Below are positions 1-5,939 of a stretch of DNA of 5,939 bases, in pieces. Numbering within the stretch: position 1 is the stretch's first letter; each line of letters starts with the position of its first letter. Made by a program: the position numbers and the translations under genes. The stretch is from Propionibacteriaceae bacterium (GTDB lineage Bacteria; Actinomycetota; Actinomycetes; Propionibacteriales; Propionibacteriaceae), in the NCBI GenBank assembly GCA_031265725.1, contig JAISCH010000210.1, positions 1 through 5,939 on the forward strand, in the 5' to 3' direction. The notes beneath the pieces are model-generated. The model had not been told where the DNA came from, searched no databases, and saw only the letters and a list, made by a program, of their open reading frames with translations.

Positions 1-623
1 AAGGCTATGCCCGCGTCCGGGAAAATTAGTTCCTTCCAGATGTGGGCGGTCATTTGGGAGGCTAGCTGCGTCCACTGGGTACTGCGGACCATGGCGCTGC
101 TCACCAGAGTGGCATCGAAACTGTCGTCGGTGGGAGCCTCGTCTATCGCAGCGATCCACTTGCCATCCTCCTCGACCAGCGTCATCGGGACCGACAACGC
201 CGCTGTCGGGGCCGAGGGCATGGCGTCTACCAATTCCTTGACCTGGCTTCTCGCTTCATTGCGCAGGGTCAGGTAAATGTCGTCGTCCAAGTTGTCGACG
301 GTGCTGGTCAATTCGAGTGCTTTGCCGCTGGGAAGGAGCTGGTTGATGTCGATCTGGCTGGGATCGGTGACGCTCGTCTGCACAACCATTGAGAATTGCT
401 TCTCATCGCTGAAATCTTTGAGCTGCTCCTCGATATCGACGACGGTGATTTTATAGACCTCTGGGTGCTCGGCCTGGTAGGAGGCGATGATCTCCTCGAT
501 GGCACTCGCGCGGGGATCAGTGCCGCAGCCGGTGAGTGTCATGCTGCCCAGGATCAGTCCGATTGCCAAAAGCAGGCTGCGGACCAATGGTGGTCGCTTC
601 GTTGCGGGGTGAGGGGCTGCCAT
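1..623 (-). CDS. Predicted secreted lipoprotein, C-terminus beyond the window (partial)
   Basis: This reading frame is open from an ATG at 623 down to the window edge, giving 207 complete codons with no stop. The N-terminus is a lipoprotein signal: a basic segment (K9, R10, R15), a hydrophobic stretch at about residues 17-30 (SLLLAIGLILGSMTL), then the lipobox LTGC at 30-33. Cys33 is the expected lipidated residue after signal peptidase II cleavage, anchoring the protein outside the membrane. The mature part is acidic and shows no motif I recognise. A strand-like stretch near 144-160 (LSVPMTLVEEDGKWIAAID) resembles the end of small NTF2-like extracytoplasmic domains, but that is only an impression. 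A purine-rich ribosome binding site (AAGGAAGGAA, 631-640) lies 7 nt upstream of the ATG. The gene is divergent from the arginine operon and need not be related to it. Function unknown; confident that it is a real lipoprotein gene. Confidence 0.85.
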   Translation of the reverse strand, partial: MAAPHPATKRPPLVRSLLLAIGLILGSMTLTGCGTDPRASAIEEIIASYQAEHPEVYKITVVDIEEQLKDFSDEKQFSMVVQTSVTDPSQIDINQLLPSGKALELTSTVDNLDDDIYLTLRNEARSQVKELVDAMPSAPTAALSVPMTLVEEDGKWIAAIDEAPTDDSFDATLVSSAMVRSTQWTQLASQMTAHIWKELIFPDAGIA

Positions 624-630
624 TTCGGGG

Positions 631-640
631 TTCCTTCCTT
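631..640 (-). promoter_or_regulatory. Ribosome binding site of the lipoprotein gene
   Basis: On the minus strand the run AAGGAAGGAA ends 7 nt before the ATG at 623. It is a strong purine-rich Shine-Dalgarno sequence and decides the start codon of the divergent lipoprotein gene. Confidence 0.7.
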
Positions 641-776
641 TCCCATTTGTCTGGCACAAGTATCCCGCAGAATCGGCGATTTTGCCTAGGGAAAGTGCTT
701 GCTGGATTAGCGGTCTCATCTGCGATCCTTTCAAAAGTCTGCTGACACCATCAAACTGGACCTCGTCCCGCAGTTG

Positions 777-793
777 GTCTGCGCTGCGCAGAC
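777..793. repeat. Short perfect inverted repeat in the divergent intergenic region
   Basis: GTCTGCG (777-783) and CGCAGAC (787-793) are exact reverse complements separated by CTG. The hexamer GTCTGC also occurs once more at 737-742. The repeat lies between divergent promoters, about 50 nt upstream of the argC -35 element, so an operator for a regulator of the lipoprotein gene or of argC is more plausible than a terminator. There is no T-tract on either side. A 7-bp palindrome can arise by chance in G+C-rich DNA. Confidence 0.4.
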
Positions 794-838
794 TGTATTG
801 GACGCTCCGGACGGGGTTACGGAGACGGCGCAGCAATC

Positions 839-860
839 ATTTGGAATAATCATTCCAAAT
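839..860. promoter_or_regulatory. ARG box 1, predicted ArgR operator
   Basis: A perfect palindrome with 9-bp arms, ATTTGGAAT (839-847) and ATTCCAAAT (852-860), around the spacer AATC. The inner 18 bp fit the bacterial ARG-box pattern (wnTGAATwwwwATTCAnw, from established knowledge) with one symmetric pair of changes, T to G on the left and A to C on the right. It covers the argC -35 element. The gene for the cognate repressor, argR, is in the same operon. Confidence 0.82.
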
Positions 861-870
861 ATGGCATAAT
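841..870 (+). promoter_or_regulatory. Predicted argC operon promoter for a leaderless mRNA
   Basis: A -35 hexamer TTGGAA (841-846) and a -10 hexamer CATAAT (865-870) are 18 bp apart, and TGG directly before the -10 gives an extended -10 (TGn). The expected transcription start, about 7 nt downstream, is at 877-878, which is the A of the second argC ATG. No Shine-Dalgarno sequence stands before either possible argC start, as expected for leaderless translation, which is common in actinobacteria. Both elements lie inside the ARG boxes, so the promoter should be repressed by ArgR with arginine. Confidence 0.65.
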
Positions 871-878
871 CATGCCTA
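861..878. promoter_or_regulatory. ARG box 2, predicted ArgR operator overlapping the argC start
   Basis: A second box with the same AATC centre (868-871) and arms GGCAT (863-867) and ATGCC (872-876). It is a weaker palindrome than box 1. Its centre is 20 bp from that of box 1, about two helical turns, matching the tandem ARG-box arrangement bound by hexameric ArgR in other bacteria. It covers the -10 element and the first bases of argC, so bound repressor would block both promoter recognition and the transcription start. Confidence 0.72.
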
Positions 879-1936
879 TGACTTATCGGGTGGCGATCGC
901 TGGTGCCACGGGGTACGCCGGCGGGGAGATGCTGCGGCTGCTGCTGGGGCATCCCGAATTGGAAATTGGCGCGCTAACCGCCAAGACGAGCGCGGGCGAC
1001 CGGCTGCGGGATCACCATCCGCACTTATTGCCACTGGCTGACCGGATCATCGTTGACACCAATGTTGCGGCATTGGCCGGGCATGATGTGATCTGTCTAG
1101 CGCTGCCGCATGGCGCGTCTGCGGAGTTGGCCGCTGAGTTGGAGCGGAGCTCGCCCGATTCGATCCTGGTCGACCTGGGCGCTGATCACCGACTGGAGTC
1201 CGCTGCGGCCTGGGAGAAGTACTACGGTGGCGGGCATCCGGGCACTTGGACCTACGGCATGCCCGAATTGCTCTTGGGCGGCACGCCAGCGAACAAGCAG
1301 CGCGAACTGCTCAAAGGCACCAAGAGGATAGCCGTGCCAGGCTGCAATGTCACCGCTGTCACCCTTGCCCTGGCTCCCGGCATCGCTGCCGGGGTCATCG
1401 AGCCGACTGACCTGGTAGCTGTGCTGGCCAATGGGGTCAGTGGGGCGGGCAAATCACTGAAACCGCATCTGCTCGCCGCTGAGATCATCGGCGCGGCAAG
1501 CCCGTACGCGGTGGGCGGGACGCATCGGCACATTCCAGAGATAGAGCAGAATCTGGGTAAGGCAGGCGCGGGCGACGTGCGGATCAGTTTTACTCCGACG
1601 CTGGTCCCGATGGCGCGCGGCATCCTGGCGACCTGCACCGCCAAGTTGGCCGGGGGAGTTCTCGATGATCTGCGCGAGCATTGGGAGTGGGCGTACGCCG
1701 GGGAGCCATTCGTCCGGCTGTTGCCACCGGGAAGCTGGCCGAGCACCGCCGCCACCTTGGGGGCGAACACCGCATTGATCCAAATTGCGGTCGATGAGCG
1801 GGCCGGACGCTTGGTGTCGGTCTGCGCTATCGATAACCTGGTCAAGGGAACGGCCGGAGCCGGGCTCCAGTCCATCAATCTCGCTTTGGGCCTGCCTGAG
1901 ACGGCCGGGCTCACCACGATAGGAGTAGCACCATGA
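878..1936 (+). CDS. argC: N-acetyl-gamma-glutamyl-phosphate reductase
   Basis: ArgC catalyses the NADPH-dependent reduction of N-acetylglutamyl 5-phosphate to N-acetylglutamate 5-semialdehyde in the cytoplasm. From this start the protein has 352 residues, the usual length. The N-terminus has the Rossmann dinucleotide loop [13 protein letters not shown] (about 5-17), followed by [10 protein letters not shown] and DLGADHRL. The catalytic cysteine is in VPGC (Cys156 here), the GVSGAGKS loop follows, and the catalytic histidine lies in [12 protein letters not shown] (about 213-224). The end, [20 protein letters not shown], is typical of the family. The residues after the cysteine are NVT rather than the common YPT. 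I prefer ATG 878 over ATG 872 because the predicted transcription start falls on 877-878 and no ribosome binding site is present; ATG 872 would add two residues (MP). This is the first gene of the operon. Confidence 0.97.
   Translation: MTYRVAIAGATGYAGGEMLRLLLGHPELEIGALTAKTSAGDRLRDHHPHLLPLADRIIVDTNVAALAGHDVICLALPHGASAELAAELERSSPDSILVDLGADHRLESAAAWEKYYGGGHPGTWTYGMPELLLGGTPANKQRELLKGTKRIAVPGCNVTAVTLALAPGIAAGVIEPTDLVAVLANGVSGAGKSLKPHLLAAEIIGAASPYAVGGTHRHIPEIEQNLGKAGAGDVRISFTPTLVPMARGILATCTAKLAGGVLDDLREHWEWAYAGEPFVRLLPPGSWPSTAATLGANTALIQIAVDERAGRLVSVCAIDNLVKGTAGAGLQSINLALGLPETAGLTTIGVAP
1921..1925 (+). promoter_or_regulatory. Ribosome binding site of argJ
   Basis: AGGAG lies 7 nt before the argJ ATG, inside the last codons of argC. 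It supports the start at 1933. Confidence 0.75.
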
Positions 1937-3120
1937 GCGTCACTGCGCCGAGCGGATTCCGGGCGGCCGGGATCACCGCTGGAATGAAGAAGAACGGGCA
2001 GCCGGACCTGGCCTTGGTGGTGAACGATGGGCCGCATCCAGCGGCGGCGGCGGTCTTCACCAGCAACCGTTTCGCCGCCGCGCCGGTGCAATGGTCGCGG
2101 GCGGCGATGGCCCGCAACGCGCGGCTCGGCACCGCTCCCCGCGCCGTGGTGCTGAATTCAGCCGGAGCCAACGCCTGTACCGGGGCGGCAGGATTCGCTG
2201 ACACTGAGAGCACGGCCAGCAAGGCCGCGCAACTGCTCCAGTTGCCGTTGGAGCAGATACTGGTCTGCTCCACCGGGTTGATCGGCGATCCGTTGCCGAT
2301 GGACAAAATGCTGCCCGGTGTGGACGCCGCCTACGCGCAGCTCAGCAACGAAGGCGGTCCGGACGCGGCTGCGGCGAACATGACCACAGACACCCATCCC
2401 AAATACGTCTCCATGGCGCATGACACTTTCCTGGGGCCGGTGATAGTCGGCGGGATGGCCAAAGGGGCCGGGATGCTGGCTCCGGGGCTGGCCACCATGC
2501 TGGTGGTCGTCAGCACTGATGTGAAGCTGGACAGCGCCACCGCTCAGCGCTGCCTCGAAGCGGCGGTCGGGCAGACTTTCAACCGCATCGATTCCGATGG
2601 CTGCATGTCCACCAACGACACCGTGATCCTGATGGCCAGCGGGGCGAGCGAGATAGCCCTCTCTGAAGCCCAGTTCACCGCCCTGCTCACCGCCGTCTGT
2701 GAAAAACTTGCCCTCGAATTGATCAGTGACGCCGAAGGCGCGAGTCACGATATCCGGATCGACGTGGCCAACTGCGCCACTGAGCACAGCGGTGTAGAAG
2801 TCGCCCGTGCGATTGCCCGCTCAAACCTGTTCAAAACCGCGATCTTCGGCAACGACCCGAACTGGGGCCGCATCCTCTCCGCGATGGGCACGCTGTCTCC
2901 GGAGGTGGCACCCTACGATCCAAGCCAGGTGGATGTGACCATCAACGGCGTCACCGTCTGCCGGGGCGGGGGCGTCGGGGAGGACCGCAGCCTCGTCGAT
3001 CTTTCGGCCCGTGCGGTGAACATCTTGGTCGACCTGCACGCCGGGGACCAGCAGGTGAGCCTTTGGACGAATGATCTGACCCATGAATATATCCATGAGA
3101 ACAGCGCGTACTCGTCATGA
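1933..3120 (+). CDS. argJ: Glutamate N-acetyltransferase (ornithine acetyltransferase)
   Basis: ArgJ transfers the acetyl group from N-acetylornithine to glutamate, releasing ornithine and regenerating N-acetylglutamate, so the pathway runs as a cycle. In some organisms it also uses acetyl-CoA; the sequence alone does not settle this. The 395 residues are a full-length family member. Visible motifs are [10 protein letters not shown] (76-85), the oxyanion-hole region CSTGLIG (112-118), TTDTHPK (151-157) and the self-cleavage site [14 protein letters not shown] (177-190). There the precursor should cut between Ala187 and Thr188, making Thr188 the N-terminal nucleophile of the beta chain. [12 protein letters not shown] (219-230), NDPNWGRI and the C-terminal [13 protein letters not shown] are also canonical. 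The start ATG overlaps the argC stop (ATGA, 1933-1936) and has its own ribosome binding site, so the two genes are translationally coupled. Confidence 0.97.
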   Translation: MSVTAPSGFRAAGITAGMKKNGQPDLALVVNDGPHPAAAAVFTSNRFAAAPVQWSRAAMARNARLGTAPRAVVLNSAGANACTGAAGFADTESTASKAAQLLQLPLEQILVCSTGLIGDPLPMDKMLPGVDAAYAQLSNEGGPDAAAANMTTDTHPKYVSMAHDTFLGPVIVGGMAKGAGMLAPGLATMLVVVSTDVKLDSATAQRCLEAAVGQTFNRIDSDGCMSTNDTVILMASGASEIALSEAQFTALLTAVCEKLALELISDAEGASHDIRIDVANCATEHSGVEVARAIARSNLFKTAIFGNDPNWGRILSAMGTLSPEVAPYDPSQVDVTINGVTVCRGGGVGEDRSLVDLSARAVNILVDLHAGDQQVSLWTNDLTHEYIHENSAYSS

Positions 3121-3164
3121 TCGCCACTATCAGCACTGCGATGCCGAGCCAGCGGATTGAATGA
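3117..3164 (+). other. Possible 15-codon linking ORF between argJ and argB
   Basis: An ATG at 3117 overlaps the argJ stop codon (ATGA) and opens a 15-codon frame, [15 protein letters not shown], which stops with TGA at 3162-3164. That stop is 6 nt before the argB ATG. No Shine-Dalgarno sequence precedes either this ATG or the argB ATG, so ribosomes leaving argJ might translate the short frame and restart at argB. The frame has no cluster of arginine codons, so it is not a classic attenuation leader. It may be a chance frame. Confidence 0.3.
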
Positions 3165-3177
3165 ATAATCATGGTAA
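3160..3177. promoter_or_regulatory. Possible third ARG-box-like site at the argB start
   Basis: The 10-mer GAATAATCAT (3163-3172) is identical to the core of ARG box 1 (844-853). The left half fits the TGAAT half-site exactly (3162-3166), while the right half (ATGGTAA) is degenerate. It covers the argB start codon. It stands alone, without a partner 20 bp away, so binding is expected to be weak if it occurs. Confidence 0.35.
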
Positions 3178-4082
3178 CAAGCATCCAACCCGCCACCGAC
3201 ATTTCTAAGAGCGCGAACAAGATGGCCAAGCGCAAGGCGGCCGTCCTGGTCGAGGCGCTGCCTTGGTTGAAGCAGTACACCGGCAAAATCGTGGTGATCA
3301 AATACGGCGGCAACGCGATGATCGACGAGCAGCTCAAAGCCGCTTTTGCTGAGGACATCGTCTTCCTGCGCTTGGCCGGGGTGAAACCCGTCATCGTCCA
3401 CGGTGGCGGTCCGCAGATTTCCGCCATGCTGGCCCGGCTCGGCATCGAGAGTGAATTCAAGTCTGGCCTGCGGGTGACCACGCCGGAGGCCATGGATGTG
3501 GTGCGGATGGTGCTGATGGGGCAGGTCAACCGCGAATTGGTTGGCCTGCTCAACGCCCATGGGCCGTTCGCCGTCGGCTTGTCCGGTGAGGACGCCGGCC
3601 TGCTCACTGCGGAACGCAAGGGGTTGAGCGTTGACGGCCATGACGTCGATCTGGGCTTGGTCGGGGAAGTCGCCAAAGTTCGTCCCGAGACGGTGCTGGA
3701 CCTGATAAATGCCGGACGCATCCCGGTTATAGCCACCGTCGCCCCGGACGAGGAGGGGCAGGTCCACAATGTCAACGCCGACACCGCTGCGGCTGCCCTG
3801 GCGGTCTCGCTCGCGGCCGAGCGGTTGGTCATGCTCACCGACGTTCCTGGGTTGTATGCGGATTGGCCGGACACCAGTCGGCTCATTCACGAGATCACTG
3901 CCGCCGAATTGCGGCAATTATTGCCCAGATTGGCTTCCGGAATGGTGCCAAAGATGGAATCCTGTCTGCAGGCTGTTAACGGCGGCGTGCCGAGGGCAAC
4001 TGTTATCGACGGCCGGGTGGCACACTCAGTGCTATTGGAAATCTTTACCGATGAAGGAGTCGGAACGATGGTGATCGCATGA
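3171..4082 (+). CDS. argB: Acetylglutamate kinase, arginine-sensitive type
   Basis: ArgB phosphorylates N-acetylglutamate with ATP, the committed and usually feedback-controlled step. The amino acid kinase fold is clear: KYGGNAM with Lys44, the glycine loop HGGGPQI (77-83), substrate-binding Arg101 in [19 protein letters not shown] (199-211) with Asn200 and Asp204, MLTDVPGLY (221-229) and Lys261 in GMVPKME. By comparison with the E. coli enzyme these correspond to Lys8, Arg66, Asn158, Asp162 and Lys217. Two traits of arginine-inhibited kinases are present: an N-terminal helix extension before [14 protein letters not shown], and the C-terminal [16 protein letters not shown] (285-300). I therefore infer allosteric inhibition by arginine and a hexameric enzyme. 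The chosen ATG is the first possible start but has no ribosome binding site. The alternative is ATG 3222 (protein [15 protein letters not shown]...), with a weak TAAGAG 10 nt upstream. Confidence 0.96.
   Translation: MVTSIQPATDISKSANKMAKRKAAVLVEALPWLKQYTGKIVVIKYGGNAMIDEQLKAAFAEDIVFLRLAGVKPVIVHGGGPQISAMLARLGIESEFKSGLRVTTPEAMDVVRMVLMGQVNRELVGLLNAHGPFAVGLSGEDAGLLTAERKGLSVDGHDVDLGLVGEVAKVRPETVLDLINAGRIPVIATVAPDEEGQVHNVNADTAAAALAVSLAAERLVMLTDVPGLYADWPDTSRLIHEITAAELRQLLPRLASGMVPKMESCLQAVNGGVPRATVIDGRVAHSVLLEIFTDEGVGTMVIA
4054..4059 (+). promoter_or_regulatory. Ribosome binding site near the end of argB, unusual spacing for argD
   Basis: AAGGAG lies 19 nt before the argD ATG at 4079, too far for normal use, but only 8 nt before an in-frame argB ATG at 4068. 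That ATG opens the last four argB codons (MVIA, then TGA at 4080-4082), which end on top of the argD start. No nearer Shine-Dalgarno sequence for argD is visible. Confidence 0.5.
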
Positions 4083-5308
4083 GCAAGAGATCGCAAACTG
4101 AACCGCTCACTGGAGTGGATGGCACCAGCCAGGTAGTCACCCAGCGCTACCAGCAGGTGATGATGAATACCTTCGGCGCACCGCAACGAGTCTTCGTGCG
4201 GGGCGAGGGGGTTTATCTGTGGGATGCCGAGGACAAGAAATACCTTGACTTGCTGGCCGGGCTCGCAGTGAACGTGCTCGGGCACGCCCATCCGAAGGTG
4301 GTTGAGGCGGTGTCCGCGCAGATCGCCGCTCTCGGGCATGTCTCGAATTTCTTCGCCACCCCCGACCAGGTGGCCCTGGCGGGCAAATTGGCCGAGATTG
4401 TCACTGCGAACGATCCGGGCCGGACAGCCAAGGTCTTCTTCACCAATTCCGGCACCGAGGCCAACGAGGCCGGGCTGAAAGTCACCCGGATGACTGGACG
4501 GAAAAAGGTCATCGCCATGGAGGGCGCCTTCCACGGGAGGAGCATGGGCGCGTTGTCGCTGACTTGGCACAAGCCCTATCGGGAGCCTTTCGAGCCATTG
4601 CCGGGAATTGTCGAATTCGTTCCCTATGGCAATGCGACCAGACTCGCCCGGATCATCGACGATACGGTGGCGGCCGTCATAGTCGAGCCGATCCAAGGCG
4701 AGAACGGCGTGGTGGTGCCCGACGACGGCTATCTGGCCGAGGTGCGCAGAATCACCCAGAAGGCGGGCGCGCTGCTCTGGCTGGATGAGATCCAGTCCGG
4801 GATGGGACGCACCGGGACTTGGCTGGCCAGCCAGCCGTCCGGAGTCACCGCAGATATCGTCACCTTGGCCAAAGGGCTGGGCAACGGTTTCCCGATGGGC
4901 GCTTGCGTGGCTACCGGCGCTGCGGCTGACCTGCTCGGCCCCGGATCGCATGGCAGCACCTTCGGCGGGAATCCGGTCGGTGCCGCCGCTGGCTTGGCGA
5001 CGATCAAGGCTATCGAGCGGCAGGGCTTGATGAAACATGCGCTGAAGCTGTTTGACCAGTTGGAGACCCGGATCGAGAAGCTGAATCTCTTTGAAGTCGA
5101 GGCGGTGCGCGGACGGGGACTGCTCTGCGGCATCGTGCTGCGTCCGAATATCGCCGCCGATGTGGTCAGGGTCGCTTTGGACGCCGGTTTCGTCATCAAC
5201 GCTCCCCGGCCGAATGTGATCCGGCTCGCCCCGCCATTGATCGTCACCGCCCGGCAACTCGACACTTTCATCGACGCCTTGCCGGAGCTGATCAGGGCGG
5301 CCAGATGA
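4079..5308 (+). CDS. argD: Acetylornithine aminotransferase
   Basis: ArgD is a PLP enzyme that transfers an amino group from glutamate to N-acetylglutamate 5-semialdehyde, giving N-acetylornithine. The 409 residues match class III (fold type I) aminotransferases. Motifs in order are [17 protein letters not shown] (56-72), the phosphate-binding SGTEANE (124-130), the cofactor-stacking [10 protein letters not shown] (151-160), EPIQGENG (203-210), [12 protein letters not shown] (235-246) with the Asp236 that pairs with the pyridine nitrogen, and [13 protein letters not shown] (262-274) with Lys265 as the Schiff-base lysine. HGSTFGGNP (291-299) supplies the second-subunit threonine. The gene overlaps argB by ATGA, and no in-frame start lies upstream because a TGA stands at 4052-4054. 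Related enzymes also act on succinylornithine or GABA, but the operon fixes the acetylornithine role here. argF, which follows argD in many actinobacteria, is absent. Confidence 0.96.
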   Translation: MSKRSQTEPLTGVDGTSQVVTQRYQQVMMNTFGAPQRVFVRGEGVYLWDAEDKKYLDLLAGLAVNVLGHAHPKVVEAVSAQIAALGHVSNFFATPDQVALAGKLAEIVTANDPGRTAKVFFTNSGTEANEAGLKVTRMTGRKKVIAMEGAFHGRSMGALSLTWHKPYREPFEPLPGIVEFVPYGNATRLARIIDDTVAAVIVEPIQGENGVVVPDDGYLAEVRRITQKAGALLWLDEIQSGMGRTGTWLASQPSGVTADIVTLAKGLGNGFPMGACVATGAAADLLGPGSHGSTFGGNPVGAAAGLATIKAIERQGLMKHALKLFDQLETRIEKLNLFEVEAVRGRGLLCGIVLRPNIAADVVRVALDAGFVINAPRPNVIRLAPPLIVTARQLDTFIDALPELIRAAR

Positions 5309-5346
5309 CCTTGGCCCAAAGAGGTTGCGAAAGGCCGTCCGGGTGA
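5305..5346 (+). other. Possible 13-codon linking ORF between argD and argR
   Basis: An ATG at 5305 overlaps the argD stop (ATGA) and opens the frame [13 protein letters not shown], which stops with TGA at 5344-5346. That stop overlaps the GTG start of argR (GTGA, 5343-5346). The short frame therefore touches both neighbours and could carry ribosomes from argD to argR. The ATG is placed where argF begins in actinobacteria that keep argF after argD, so it could be a leftover start from a deletion, but no ArgF-like residues remain. Chance is a serious alternative. Confidence 0.3.
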
Positions 5347-5804
5347 GCAAGCCACTGACCAAATCCGCCCGGCAGGCCCGGATCGGCGAGCTGATCGAGT
5401 TGCGCCTGGTGGCCAGCCAGGCGGAATTGGCTCAACTTTTGGCTGCCGAGGGCATCGCTGTGACCCAGGGCACCTTGAGCAAGGACTTGTTGGAGCTCGG
5501 CGCGGTGCGCATCCGGACAGACTCCGGTTTCCGCTATGCCCTGACTGAGGCCGAGCAGGGCGGCACCACGGCCCAGGCCAAGCTCGCCAAAGTCTGCGCC
5601 GAATTGCTGTTGAACGCTGAGGGCTCGGCGAATCTGGTGGTGCTGCGCACTCCACCGGGGGCAGCGCAATATTTCGCTTCCGCAGTGGACAAGATGGGCT
5701 GGGAAGAGGTGCTGGGCACCATCGCCGGAGACGACACCGTACTGCTGATAACCCGTGACCCGGATGGCGGTGGGGCGATGGCACAGAGTTTGTTGGAGAT
5801 GTGA
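5343..5804 (+). CDS. argR: Arginine repressor ArgR
   Basis: ArgR binds ARG boxes when arginine is abundant and represses arginine synthesis genes. From the GTG at 5343 the protein has 153 residues, the normal length. The N-terminal winged helix-turn-helix is seen in ARQARIGELIEL, then SQAELAQLLAAEGIAV (25-40), and the recognition helix TQGTLSKDLLELG (41-53, usually TQATLSRDL.ELG). The C-terminal arginine-binding and hexamerisation domain contains NLVVLRTPPGAAQYFASAVD (97-116) and GTIAGDDTVLLITR (125-138), where Asp130 and Asp131 are expected to contact arginine. The GTG is preferred because AAAGG (5330-5334) stands 8 nt upstream. An in-frame TTG at 5325 would add six residues, but its purine run abuts it directly. 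Lying inside the operon it likely controls, the gene is probably autoregulated through the boxes before argC. Confidence 0.95.
   Translation: MSKPLTKSARQARIGELIELRLVASQAELAQLLAAEGIAVTQGTLSKDLLELGAVRIRTDSGFRYALTEAEQGGTTAQAKLAKVCAELLLNAEGSANLVVLRTPPGAAQYFASAVDKMGWEEVLGTIAGDDTVLLITRDPDGGGAMAQSLLEM

Positions 5805-5939
<135 letters not shown>

Larger units (their letters stand above)
624..838. other. Divergent intergenic region between the lipoprotein gene and argC
   Basis: This stretch separates two divergent genes, so it should hold the lipoprotein promoter as well as sequence upstream of the argC promoter. I see no convincing open reading frame and no RNA gene. On the minus strand a GATACT hexamer lies about 35 nt upstream of the lipoprotein start, but no good -35 partner stands at the usual distance, so I do not call that promoter. 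The one clear structure is a perfect 7-bp inverted repeat at 777-793. Confidence 0.5.

Noticed and set aside
7..276. Short plus-strand open frames in the first 750 bases (7-276, 396-689, 536-745)
   Set aside because: The first lies wholly and the others largely opposite the minus-strand lipoprotein frame, which has a lipobox and a ribosome binding site. None of them has a recognisable domain.
777..793. The inverted repeat as an intrinsic terminator
   Set aside because: It lies between divergent genes with no gene ending nearby and no T-tract on either strand.
800..826. CTCCG...CGGAG imperfect hairpin in the divergent region
   Set aside because: Only 5-bp arms with a long loop in G+C-rich sequence, no better than chance.
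1252..2091. Minus-strand open frame of 279 codons over argC
   Set aside because: It is antisense to the ArgC catalytic region with an Ala/Pro/Arg-rich translation, so it is a compositional shadow.
3135..3170. Internal promoter with AATAAT (3164-3169) as the -10 for argB
   Set aside because: No acceptable -35 stands 16-18 bp upstream, and the transcription start would fall inside the argB frame, so I kept only the operator-like core.
2913..3917. Two overlapping minus-strand open frames of over 300 codons across argJ and argB (2913-3917 and 2951-3886)
   Set aside because: They are antisense to conserved catalytic genes, have low-complexity Ser/Arg/Pro or Gly/His-rich translations and are mutually incompatible shadows.
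3887..5362. Long open frame of 491 codons on the minus strand across argD, with another at 4729-5784
   Set aside because: Both lie antisense to well-supported argD and argR. Long stop-free antisense frames are normal in G+C-rich genes, and the translations show no recognisable domain or start signal.

Overview
The window carries an arginine biosynthesis operon on the plus strand, in the order argC-argJ-argB-argD-argR-argH. It is preceded by a divergent lipoprotein gene whose far end lies outside the window. High G+C, a GTG start for argR, ATGA stop/start overlaps and the argCJBD-argR-argH order all point to a high-GC actinobacterium. The ArgC active-site stretch PGCNVT (rather than PGCYPT) recalls Micrococcales/Bifidobacteria-type sequences from memory, but I cannot name a genus.

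Layout. Bases 1-623, minus strand: the first 207 codons of a predicted exported lipoprotein. Bases 624-877: a divergent regulatory region with a 7-bp inverted repeat near 777-793. It ends in two tandem ARG-box-like operators whose centres are 20 bp apart. A good -35/extended -10 pair is embedded in them and predicts transcription starting on or next to the argC ATG, so the message is probably leaderless. Bases 878-5804: argC, argJ, argB, argD and argR. argJ overlaps argC and argD overlaps argB by ATGA; the argJ-argB and argD-argR gaps are 50 and 34 nt. Bases 5814-5939: the first 42 codons of argH.

Together, ArgB phosphorylates N-acetylglutamate, ArgC reduces it to the semialdehyde, ArgD transaminates it, and ArgJ moves the acetyl group from N-acetylornithine back to glutamate, giving ornithine. 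ArgH performs the last step, argininosuccinate to arginine. ArgR is the arginine-dependent repressor and probably acts on the tandem boxes in front of argC, closing an autoregulatory loop. ArgB carries the hallmarks of arginine-inhibited kinases, so control is likely both transcriptional and allosteric. argF (ornithine carbamoyltransferase) and argG (argininosuccinate synthase), which many actinobacteria keep in this cluster, are not between argD and argR or between argR and argH and must be elsewhere if the pathway is complete.

The pathway genes are ordinary. The less ordinary features are the promoter/operator/leaderless-start arrangement, a third copy of the ARG-box core at the argB start, and two tiny ORFs that bridge the two operon gaps and may carry ribosomes from one gene to the next. 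I saw no mobile element, CRISPR array, rRNA or tRNA, and nothing that looks like a wholly new system.
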